Below, one piece after another: positions 1 to 5,571 of a stretch of DNA of 7,975 nt (position 1 is the first letter of the stretch; each line of letters starts with the position of its first letter). Origin of the DNA: an uncultured Clostridia bacterium (GTDB lineage: Bacteria > Bacillota > Clostridia > Christensenellales > UBA1242); NCBI GenBank assembly GCA_944349915.1, contig CALVNU010000037.1, forward strand, positions 1 to 7,975. The letters run 5' to 3'. Position numbers and translations under genes: made by a program. The notes under the pieces were generated by a model that made no database searches, was not told the origin of the DNA, and saw only the letters and a program-made list of their open reading frames with translations.

Positions 1-1293
1 GGAAGGGATTTCAATCCCCAAAATTTGATTGATAACTTTAACAGAACCGACAAGTTGGCGTGATTTATTTTCACCGCGTGCTTTGTCTATAATCCCCCTA
101 ACAACCTTGCCACATTTTAGTTTGCTTACAAGGGCAAGCGCGCGCAAAAGCCCGTCTTCGGCGCTTGCTAGATTTATCCCCTTTTCGTTTCTAGCAGAAG
201 AATCTGTTCGGATACCATATTTTCTGCTGGAAGCGCGCACCGACTTAAGGTCAAACACTGCAGATTCAAGCACAACAGTTTTTGTAGTGTTGTTAATGCA
301 AGAATTTGTACCGCCAATAATGCCAGCAATAACCATGGGCTTGTCTTGGTCGGCAATCACAATATTCTTGTCATCGAGGTTGTAACTAAAACCATTAAGT
401 GCTTCAATTTTTTCACCCTCTTTTGCCTGTCTAACAACAATTTGTTGCCCATCAATCAAACTTTGGTCAAAAGCATGCAAAGGCTGTCCCATTTCAACTA
501 GAACATAATTTGTAATATCTACAATGGTATTGATAGGCTTAATTCCAACAGCATTAAGCCTTGCCCTCATCCACATAGGAGAGCGCTCAATTTTAACATT
601 TTTAACTGCCCCCATGCAATATCGCAAACAATTTTCCGTTTGATTGTCAACATCAATATAGTCATGAATAGTATCTTTTGAATAGATATCTATAGGAAAA
701 GACAGATTAACCTTTTTAGGTTTATCTCCTAAAATCGCACCAATTTCACGAGCAAGTCCAACAACACTCAAACAATCGGGTCTGTTTGGTGTTATGTAAA
801 CATCAAGCACCACATCGTCAAGGCAAAGTGCTTTATCAATAGCCATTCCAACAGTAAAATTATTAGGCAAAATCAAAATGCCATTAACGCCTGCGCCTTC
901 AAAATAGTTTTCATCAATTCCAAGTTCTTCTCCAGAGCAAAACATGCCGTTAGACTCGACTCCACGCATTTTTGTAGGTTGAATTTTAACACCGTTCACA
1001 AGGTCTGCACCTGGCAAACTAACAGGCACAAGAGCACCTTCAAAAACATTTGTTGCCGCAGTGATAATTTGTGTTGTCTTCTCCCCAATATCAACTTGGC
1101 AAACAACAAGTCTATCTGCCTGTGGATGTTTTTCAATCTTCAAAATTTTACCAACCACAACATCATGCAAATGCTGGTTTTGATAGATAATATCTTCCAC
1201 TTCAAAACCGCTTCTTGTCAGTTTTTCTGCAAGTTCTTCAGGAGAAAGAGGAATGTTTACATATTCTTTCAACCAGTTATAAGTTACTTTCAT
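1..1293 (-). CDS. pheT: Phenylalanyl-tRNA synthetase beta subunit, 5' part only
   Basis: Beta subunit of the (alpha-beta)2 enzyme that charges tRNA-Phe in the cytoplasm. The frame is open from the ATG at 1293 to the window edge, giving the first 431 residues of a protein that is usually near 800. Seen: an N-terminal region starting MKVTYNWLKEYV; an EMAP-type tRNA-binding domain at about residues 40-150 (VVVGKILKIEKHPQADRL, CSGEELG); the B3/B4 region at about 210-380, the editing domain in this family (INTIVDITNYV, GIIGGTNS, RTDSS, EKG); and the start of the B5 domain (VINQILGIEIPS) at the edge. The residue between RTDSSAR and EKG is Asn369 where many homologues have Phe. The start is supported by AGGTGG six bases upstream. 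It is downstream of pheS and probably shares its T-box-controlled transcript, but is separated from it by an unusually long 224-bp gap. I checked every codon and found no frameshift. Confidence 0.97.
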   Translation of the reverse strand, partial: MKVTYNWLKEYVNIPLSPEELAEKLTRSGFEVEDIIYQNQHLHDVVVGKILKIEKHPQADRLVVCQVDIGEKTTQIITAATNVFEGALVPVSLPGADLVNGVKIQPTKMRGVESNGMFCSGEELGIDENYFEGAGVNGILILPNNFTVGMAIDKALCLDDVVLDVYITPNRPDCLSVVGLAREIGAILGDKPKKVNLSFPIDIYSKDTIHDYIDVDNQTENCLRYCMGAVKNVKIERSPMWMRARLNAVGIKPINTIVDITNYVLVEMGQPLHAFDQSLIDGQQIVVRQAKEGEKIEALNGFSYNLDDKNIVIADQDKPMVIAGIIGGTNSCINNTTKTVVLESAVFDLKSVRASSRKYGIRTDSSARNEKGINLASAEDGLLRALALVSKLKCGKVVRGIIDKARGENKSRQLVGSVKVINQILGIEIPS

Positions 1294-1383
1294 AATTTTC
1301 CACCTTTTAATTTAAATTTAAGTTTATTCGTAAAACTTAAAATTTTATCATAATCAAATAGCCGTGATTTACAACTATCATTT

Positions 1384-1517
1384 TTAAGCAGTCAAAAGTT
1401 TTTCTTGCCAGATTGAAAATTCATCTCGCGCTTTAACATCAATAGCGCCATCAACTTTTTCGTAACTGCTTTAACTTATATAATTTTGCAATCTGCAAAG
1501 ATTATCAATCGCCAATG
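1384..1517 (-). other. pheS-pheT gap: coding-like fragment, no intact gene
   Basis: pheS and pheT are normally adjacent or overlapping; here 1294-1517 separates them. On the minus strand, in one frame, the gap reads like protein: LAIDNLCRLQNYIS, then a TAA at 1471-1473, then 28 residues (SSYEKVDGAIDV, then KARDEFSIWQEKLLTA) ending at TAA 1384-1386. Codon choice (GAT, GAA, AAA, CAA) resembles the neighbouring genes. There is no ATG, no ribosome binding site and an internal stop, so I do not call it a functional gene. It could be the decayed 3' end of a gene that once lay between pheS and pheT, or chance. From 1294 to 1383 this strand has frequent stops and only the pheT ribosome binding site. 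I do not recognise the peptide. Confidence 0.3.
1386..1471. repeat. Imperfect inverted repeat in the pheS-pheT gap
   Basis: Arms AAGCAGT-c-AAAAGTT (1386-1400) and AACTTTT-tcgta-ACTGCTT (1453-1471) pair over 14 bp, with 1 nt against 5 nt bulged, around a 52-nt loop. In the pheST mRNA this could fold as a hairpin between the two cistrons. No T-run follows it on the minus strand, so it is not an intrinsic terminator. It might affect mRNA processing or the relative amounts of the two subunits; that is inference. Confidence 0.4.
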
Positions 1518-2537
1518 TTATTTCGACTGCTTTAAAAAACGGACATCGTTTTTAAACAAGGATCTCATATCGGTATTACCTGTAAACAGCATTGATGCGC
1601 GGTCAATTCCAATTCCAAAAGCAAATCCCTTATATTTTTTGCTATTAATTCCGTTAAAGTCAAGCACCTTTGGATTTACTACGCCCGCTCCCAACAGTTC
1701 CAAGTAACCTGTGCTTTTACAAAGTTGGCAAGCTTGTCCATGGCACTGCGGACAAATTACATCAACCTCAATGCTAGGCTCGGTAAATGGAAAGTAAGAA
1801 GGACGAAAGCGGATAAGAGTGTCTTCACCAAACAACCTCTTCATCATGATTGAAAGCATTGCTTTAAGGTCTGCCATAGACACATTTTCATCAACAACAA
1901 GGCCTTCAAGTTGATTGAACATCGGAGAATGAGTAGCATCGCTGTCGTTACGGTAAGTTTTTCCAGGAACAATGATTTTAAACGGAGGCTTCATTGTTTC
2001 CATAGCCCTAGCCTGCACTGCACTTGTTTGAGTTCTCAAAAGGATATTGTCCGAAAAATAGAAAGAGTCTTGCATATCTCTTGCTGGGTGACTTTTTGGC
2101 GTGTTAACAGCCTCAAAGTTATAATAATCGCTTTCTATTTCCGGTCCTTCAACAACGGAAAAGCCAAGATTAACACAAATATCTACAAGCCTGTCAGTCA
2201 TGCTTGTAACTGGATGAAGCGCACCCTTTTTGATGCCTTTAGAAGGAAGCGTTATATCCACCTGTTCATTTTGCAGTTTTTCGTCAAGTTCTTGTTGCAA
2301 AAACAGTTGTTCTTTAAGAGAAAATGCTTCCTCAACAAAAGCACGCACATCATTAACTAAAGCCCCAATTCTAGGCCTGTCTTCTGCTGGAACATCGCGC
2401 ATACCTTTTAAAATTGCAGTCAACTTTCCGCTTTTGCCAAGATAGGTCAATTTGAGTTCTTGCAAAGCCTTTTTATCCTGCACTTTTTCAATAGCCTGCC
2501 CTGCTTCAATTTTAATTTTGTTAAGTTCTTGTTCCAT
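1518..2537 (-). CDS. pheS: Phenylalanyl-tRNA synthetase alpha subunit
   Basis: Catalytic alpha subunit of phenylalanyl-tRNA synthetase: activates Phe with ATP and transfers it to tRNA-Phe in complex with PheT. 339 residues, normal for the family. Seen: an N-terminal coiled-coil region at about 1-95 (tRNA-binding in this family); class II core with motif 2 around residues 185-212 (GKTYRNDSDATHSPMFNQLEGL split across the strand and loop); the Phe-pocket region RPSYFPFTEPS (245-255); and motif 3 GFAFGIGIDRASML (304-317). A four-cysteine cluster lies at C262, C265, C270 and C273 (CPQCHGQACQLC), known from many Firmicute PheS proteins and possibly metal-binding. The ATG has AGGAG six bases upstream. 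First gene of the operon, preceded by a Phe-specific T-box leader and followed by pheT. No sign of truncation. Confidence 0.98.
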   Translation of the reverse strand: MEQELNKIKIEAGQAIEKVQDKKALQELKLTYLGKSGKLTAILKGMRDVPAEDRPRIGALVNDVRAFVEEAFSLKEQLFLQQELDEKLQNEQVDITLPSKGIKKGALHPVTSMTDRLVDICVNLGFSVVEGPEIESDYYNFEAVNTPKSHPARDMQDSFYFSDNILLRTQTSAVQARAMETMKPPFKIIVPGKTYRNDSDATHSPMFNQLEGLVVDENVSMADLKAMLSIMMKRLFGEDTLIRFRPSYFPFTEPSIEVDVICPQCHGQACQLCKSTGYLELLGAGVVNPKVLDFNGINSKKYKGFAFGIGIDRASMLFTGNTDMRSLFKNDVRFLKQSK

Positions 2538-2738
2538 ATTTCACTCCTTTTGTAAATTTCAATACTATAAGTTTGTTCTCGCCTTTTTGCCCGTCAACTT
2601 AAAAGCAGTCTTGTCTAAAAAATAATAATTAAAAACAACTTAAAATTGTCAAGTAAGCCGTTTCGCTTAAGTGGACCTAAATTTAGCACAAATAAGACAG
2701 CAAACATAATTAAGATAAATCAAAATCGTTAACACTGT
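2538..2738 (-). other. Untranslated spacer between T-box terminator and pheS
   Basis: About 200 bp separates the leader terminator from pheS, longer than such a spacer usually needs to be. It holds the pheS ribosome binding site (AGGAG), a 10-bp palindrome CTAAATTTAG at 2677-2686, and a possible internal promoter on the minus strand: a perfect TTGACA at 2647-2652 and TATTAT at 2622-2627, but with a poor 19-bp spacing. If active, it would make some pheST mRNA that escapes T-box control. I see no gene here. Confidence 0.3.
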
Positions 2739-2782
2739 CCATAAAAACAAAAATCTCTTTCGCCAAACATTAGGACGAAAGA
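2739..2782 (-). terminator. T-box terminator of the pheS leader
   Basis: TCTTTCG (2756-2762) and CGAAAGA (2776-2782) form a 7-bp stem, extended by CC/GG past a bulged A, with loop AAACATTA. On the minus strand it is followed by TTTTTGTTTTT. Its upstream arm includes bases that also form the antiterminator's 3' arm, so the two folds exclude each other, as expected for a T-box. Confidence 0.9.
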
Positions 2783-2956
2783 AACTATCTTCGTGGTACC
2801 ACCTAACTTCTGTAGCCATAACAGCCACACTCAACTTAAGCATTTACGCATGCTTTTGCGACCTGCACTACACAGCATCAGCCAAAATCTCTCAATGATT
2901 TTGTTTGCAACATGTACAACAATTAAATTTAAAGACAAACTAAAAGTTTTCAAAGA

Positions 2957-3030
2957 TTTTGGTTAAAGATTGTTTTAAAATTTATATTTTTTCTTTTTCA
3001 ATTTTCAAAACAATCAAATCTTAATCAAAA
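2957..3030 (-). repeat. Long AT-rich hairpin inserted in the T-box leader
   Basis: Arms 2968-2982 and 3000-3015 pair over 15 bp with one bulged base (C3006) around a 17-nt loop. Outside them, TTTTGGTTAA (2957-2966) pairs with TTAATCAAAA (3021-3030) with one mismatch. GACAAA (2934-2939) and TTTGTC (3062-3067) could close it further. It lies between Stem I and the antiterminator, where smaller Stem II/III structures are expected. A 14-base direct repeat, TTAATCAAAAACCT, occurs at 3021-3034 and 3076-3089. Confidence 0.7.
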
Positions 3031-3243
3031 ACCTCAAGAAAAACCTTTCAAGCAAAGTGTTTTTGTCAAAAGTTTTTAATCAAAAACCTTTAATCCTCAT
3101 GTCGCACATAACTTCTGCCTTCACGCAAGCAACTAGAAAGCGAATTCGCAAGCATTGTTTTATCTGTTTTTCAGCCAAGAACAGACTCTCTGTAAAAACA
3201 AACATCTTGTTACTGGTCTTTCATCATAGTTTTTACTCTTTTA

Positions 3244-3271
3244 ATTATACTTTTTAAAAAAATATTGTCAA
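3244..3271 (-). promoter_or_regulatory. Promoter of the pheS T-box leader
   Basis: On the minus strand TTGACA (3271-3266) and TATAAT (3249-3244) are separated by 16 bp; both hexamers match the sigma-A consensus perfectly. The predicted RNA start, near 3237, falls just before the first Stem I arm at 3231, which supports both calls. Confidence 0.9.
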
Positions 3272-3323
3272 CTAAAAAAAGGAAAAATCAAAAAAAGAAA
3301 TAAATTTCTTGCTGTTCGCAGAC

Positions 3324-3373
3324 AAATTGCCAAACCGCAAAAATAAATTGCCCTTAAAAAAAAATAAATTGCC
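3324..3373. repeat. AAATTGCC x3 at 21-bp spacing
   Basis: AAATTGCC occurs at 3324-3331, 3345-3352 and 3366-3373, exactly 21 bp apart, so all copies face the same side of the helix. The last two share a longer match (AAATAAATTGCC). The repeats lie in an A-rich spacer between the outward pheS promoter and the rluA-family gene. They could be protein-binding sites or phased bent DNA; no binding protein is identifiable. Confidence 0.5.
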
Positions 3374-3513
3374 ACAAAACCAAAACAAGCCAATTGACAC
3401 AGACCCGATAATTCTTAAATATATAAAGTTAAAATTGCTCTACATACCTTTTTGAGAATTGTAGTCAAAAATATCAATGAAAGGCAATAAATTAAATTAT
3501 TATCATTTTTAAG

Positions 3514-3542
3514 TTGATTTTGCAATAAAAAATTGATAAAAT
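3514..3542 (+). promoter_or_regulatory. Promoter, predicted leaderless, of the RluA-family gene
   Basis: TTGATT (3514-3519), 17 bp, TAAAAT (3537-3542), then only six bases before the ATG at 3549. Transcription would start at or next to the A of the ATG. This agrees with the absence of any Shine-Dalgarno sequence upstream (AATTAT). Confidence 0.65.
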
Positions 3543-3548
3543 AATTAT

Positions 3549-4517
3549 ATGGAAAACATAAAAGAAACAGGCGCGATAAAGCCAGAGGAAAACATATCTG
3601 GCAACAAAAAACCCAATTATCCAAGTTATATCGAAGAAAATCAAGACAATCAAGATTTTCAAAGTTATTCAATAGACAAAGATTACAAATCGGTTTATTA
3701 TTTTTTAAAAGAACATGGCTTTTCAGAACACTATATCACAAATTTGAGAAAACAACTGGGTTTTATTCTTGTTAATAACACAAATGCAACAACAATAACA
3801 CCTTTAAAAAAACATGACACATTAAAAATAAAGATAAATCCCAATTCAAAAACCACTATTATGCATTGCATACTACCACTAGATATAGTATATGAAGACG
3901 CATACTACCTACTAATTAATAAACCAAGCGGATTGTCCACCATGCCAAACAAATCACACTATTCAAACAATTTGGCTGGCGCGATTTGTTATTACATGTC
4001 AAAAAAGGATGCAAATTTCACCTTACGCATTGCAAATCGTCTAGACAAAGACACCGCCGGACTTGTCTTAATTGCCAAATCAGCAGTTGCATTAAAAGAT
4101 GTTAAGGTGCTAAACAAAAAATATCACGCAATATGCACTGGCGTTATTGATAAGGAATTAATAATAGACAAGCCCATACTAACAACTCAAGAAAATGGAA
4201 TAAATATAAGAAAAAGAACGATTTCCCCTCTAGGTCAAAGCGCCACAACTTTTGTAAAACCTTTAAAACTATTAAAAAACAATCTAACCCTTATTGAATT
4301 AACCTTGACACACGGAAGGACACATCAAATAAGAGTTCATCTCGCTTCTATCAATCACGCCCTGCTCGGCGATGAAATTTATGGTGAAAAAAGTACGCTT
4401 ATAAATCACACCGCATTAATTTGCAAAGAAATGTCTTTTTATCACCCTTATCTAAAAAAGACACTGCAATTTACAGTGCCTTATCCTAAAGATTTTATTT
4501 CTATAATCAACAGTTAA
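3549..4517 (+). CDS. RluA-family RNA pseudouridine synthase
   Basis: Probably isomerises specific uridines in rRNA (or tRNA) to pseudouridine in the cytoplasm. 322 residues, typical for the family. Seen: a polar, probably disordered tail at about 1-40; a short S4-like RNA-binding region at about 45-97 (YYFLKEHGFSEHYI to DTLKIKI); and the catalytic domain at about 110-320 with INKPSGLS (123-130), the active-site motif NRLDKDTAG (164-171; catalytic Asp166) and LTHGRTHQIRVHL (253-265). Asn164 stands where many members have His; the Arg-Leu-Asp core is intact. I cannot tell which paralogue (RluD-, YjbO- or YhcT-like) it is or which uridine it modifies. The ATG has no Shine-Dalgarno but sits six bases after a good -10 box, and the next in-frame ATG is residue 105. 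It is transcribed away from the pheS leader. No clear terminator follows. Confidence 0.93.
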   Translation: MENIKETGAIKPEENISGNKKPNYPSYIEENQDNQDFQSYSIDKDYKSVYYFLKEHGFSEHYITNLRKQLGFILVNNTNATTITPLKKHDTLKIKINPNSKTTIMHCILPLDIVYEDAYYLLINKPSGLSTMPNKSHYSNNLAGAICYYMSKKDANFTLRIANRLDKDTAGLVLIAKSAVALKDVKVLNKKYHAICTGVIDKELIIDKPILTTQENGINIRKRTISPLGQSATTFVKPLKLLKNNLTLIELTLTHGRTHQIRVHLASINHALLGDEIYGEKSTLINHTALICKEMSFYHPYLKKTLQFTVPYPKDFISIINS

Positions 4518-4608
4518 TTTTACCGATAATTTTGCCAGCACCTTTGATAATAGCAACAATTTTTCCTGCAACTACAAAAATAAAAATTTGACAAATTATC
4601 GTTGCCAA
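4507..4608 (-). CDS. Possible 33-residue cationic hydrophobic peptide
   Basis: An open frame from TTG (4608-4606) to TGA (4509-4507). It begins with a hydrophobic stretch (ATIICQIFIFVVAG) and continues as IVAIIKGAGKIIGKINC after Lys16. Lysines at 16, 22, 26 and 30 with no acidic residue give about +4 and an amphipathic-helix pattern. The second half resembles phenol-soluble modulins and leaderless bacteriocins in style, not by demonstrated homology; a small type I toxin is another possibility. Its 3' end overlaps the end of the RluA-family gene on the other strand by 11 bp. Against it: no ATG, only a weak AGG near the start, and no clear promoter. It could be transcribed by read-through from the 241-residue gene upstream. 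It may be chance. Confidence 0.22.
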   Translation of the reverse strand: MATIICQIFIFVVAGKIVAIIKGAGKIIGKINC

Positions 4609-4636
4609 AGCCTGTTTTTAATCAATTATCTTTAGC

Positions 4637-4673
4637 AACAAAAAATTTAAGCAAACATTTCAAATCTAAATTT
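4637..4673 (-). terminator. Weak AT-only hairpin downstream of the 241-residue gene
   Basis: AAATTTA (4643-4649) and TAAATTT (4667-4673) form a 7-bp A/T stem with a 17-nt loop, running into TTTTTTG on the minus strand. With no G-C pairs it would be a poor terminator. It is listed because nothing better follows the gene ending at 4701. Confidence 0.2.
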
Positions 4674-4700
4674 AAATTTTAAACAAAATCAAAATTTACA

Positions 4701-5426
4701 TCAATCAAAAACAACATCGGAAAGTTCTTTAGTCAAAAACTTGATTGGTTTAATACCCTTGCCTGCATACTTTAAAGACACAGACAGCGCTTTAAGCACT
4801 GTTTCATCTCTAAGTGATGCGGTTTTTACAATAGAAGAAGCAATATTGTAGACATCTTCAACCTGTCTTGAAGGTCGACATTCTTCAAGTTCGCTCAAAA
4901 TTTGAACGGCAATTTTTACTGCAACTTCAAATTTATCTTGCTCCTCATCTTCTCCAGTCTCATCCTCTTCGTCATTTTCAAATTCTTCACTGCCAGCCAT
5001 TGAAGTTGTCTTCAATTGTGAATAGCCAAAGGCTTCTGCTAGCAAATCTCTAAAAGGAACAATCATTGTATCCAAAAAGTTTTCAAAGGCGCTACCATCT
5101 TTGTTAAAATATGTTTTTATAAAATCTGTAAAATTTAATTTTTTGTTGTCTATATCTGCAAGCGTGCAAAATACAAGAGCCACAATTTTAAACTCTTCTG
5201 TCGGCATAACGCAAGCAAACTGTCCATGGCCATCTTGAATAAATGTGCGAGCAAATTCTCTATCGCGATTATAAGACTCTAAACACTCACTTATCAAAGC
5301 GCAGACATCACTTGAAGACGCAATCGCTTTCAACAGATTTGAAATTTTGTATTCTGCAACCAAAAACTTGCATGACAGCAGTTCATCGCAAGCGTTGAGA
5401 ACATTTTCTATTTCCATTTTTTGCAT
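4701..5426 (-). CDS. Unrecognised 241-residue helical protein with acidic linker
   Basis: I do not recognise this protein. It has no signal peptide or membrane segment, so it is probably cytoplasmic. The sequence looks mostly alpha-helical. Residues 1-140 form one block (cysteines at 13, 19, 42, 48, 72 and 87, not in pairs that suggest metal binding). A very acidic, low-complexity linker lies at about 147-164 (EEFENDEEDETGEDEEQD), followed by a C-terminal helical block at 165-241 containing SSIVKTASLRDETVLKALS. Such a two-block layout fits an adaptor or partner-binding protein, but that is inference. The ATG at 5426 has GAGGTG upstream; a second ATG three codons later is less well placed. The gene has its own promoter (5482-5509), is divergent from the DUF4364 gene and ends with TGA. 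Codon use matches its neighbours, so it looks native. Confidence 0.85.
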   Translation of the reverse strand: MQKMEIENVLNACDELLSCKFLVAEYKISNLLKAIASSSDVCALISECLESYNRDREFARTFIQDGHGQFACVMPTEEFKIVALVFCTLADIDNKKLNFTDFIKTYFNKDGSAFENFLDTMIVPFRDLLAEAFGYSQLKTTSMAGSEEFENDEEDETGEDEEQDKFEVAVKIAVQILSELEECRPSRQVEDVYNIASSIVKTASLRDETVLKALSVSLKYAGKGIKPIKFLTKELSDVVFD

Positions 5427-5481
5427 AAATCACCTCAATTTTTTTGAAAACTATAATTTAGCAATTATCATTTTCTCTTTT

Positions 5482-5509
5482 ATTTTAGCACAAAGATAAA
5501 AAAATTCAA
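5482..5509 (-). promoter_or_regulatory. Promoter of the 241-residue gene
   Basis: On the minus strand TTGAAT (5509-5504), 16 bp, then TAAAAT (5487-5482), with an extended -10 TGC directly before it. The RNA would start near 5475, leaving a leader of about 50 nt that contains the GAGGTG ribosome binding site. Confidence 0.6.
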
Positions 5510-5536
5510 AGTAATATTATAACTTCTATAAAAAAA

Positions 5537-5565
5537 TTGATTTAATTTAAAAAAAATGCTATTAT
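5537..5565 (+). promoter_or_regulatory. Promoter, predicted leaderless, of the DUF4364 gene
   Basis: TTGATT (5537-5542), 17 bp, TATTAT (5560-5565) with an extended -10 TGC before it, then six bases (ATTGTT) and the ATG at 5572. The RNA start is predicted at or beside the ATG. No Shine-Dalgarno is present. The hexamer, spacing and distance to the ATG equal those of the promoter at 3514-3542. Confidence 0.7.
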
Positions 5566-5571
5566 ATTGTT

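Larger units (their letters stand above)
2739..3237 (-). promoter_or_regulatory. T-box riboswitch leader, Phe (UUC) specific, of pheS
   Basis: Nascent-RNA switch that senses uncharged tRNA-Phe and lets transcription continue into pheST. Reading the minus strand, Stem I is clear: AACTA (3231-3227) pairs with TAGTT (3135-3131), a UGAU kink-turn-like bulge follows, then GAAAG (3222-3218) pairs with CTTTC (3140-3136). An AGTA-containing 5' side of the specifier loop faces CGAATTCG (3148-3141). The specifier codon is TTC at 3144-3142. The distal part has the AG-bulge signature CAGAGAG and a terminal loop TTGGCTGAA. The T-box bulge TGGTACC is at 2801-2795. The antiterminator arms are TTAGG (2806-2802) with CCTAA (2774-2770), and ACGAA with TTCGT. 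The leader is about 500 nt, long for the class, because of an AT-rich insert (see the repeat at 2957-3030). The specifier agrees with the gene it controls. Confidence 0.93.

Noticed and set aside
29..385. 118-codon plus-strand open frame
   Set aside because: Lies fully inside pheT on the other strand, with no ribosome binding site; the PheT frame matches the family throughout.
979..1353. 124-codon plus-strand open frame
   Set aside because: Antisense to the pheT start and composed of low-complexity Asn/Phe/Cys text; pheT has the motifs and SD.
1471..1473. Recoding or read-through of the TAA to join the two coding-like pieces in the pheS-pheT gap
   Set aside because: No start codon or ribosome binding site, and nothing in the window suggests reassigned TAA; TAA ends other genes here.
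1911..2360. 149-codon plus-strand open frame
   Set aside because: Antisense to pheS, no ribosome binding site, no recognisable motif.
2710..2742. 10-codon leader-peptide-like frame on the minus strand just after the T-box terminator (MDSVNDFDLS)
   Set aside because: No Shine-Dalgarno and no run of Phe codons, so it is not an attenuator peptide; the T-box already explains control.
3057..3257. 66-codon plus-strand open frame
   Set aside because: Antisense to T-box Stem I and to the pheS promoter; the structured RNA explains this sequence better.
3324..3373. CRISPR-like array
   Set aside because: Repeats are only 8 bp with 13-bp spacers and no cas genes are present; far below CRISPR unit size.
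3394..3399. Perfect TTGACA on the plus strand as the -35 of the RluA-family gene
   Set aside because: No good -10 at 16-18 bp (the nearest TATA-like box is about 20 bp away) and it is 150 bp from the gene; the box pair at 3514-3542 is better.
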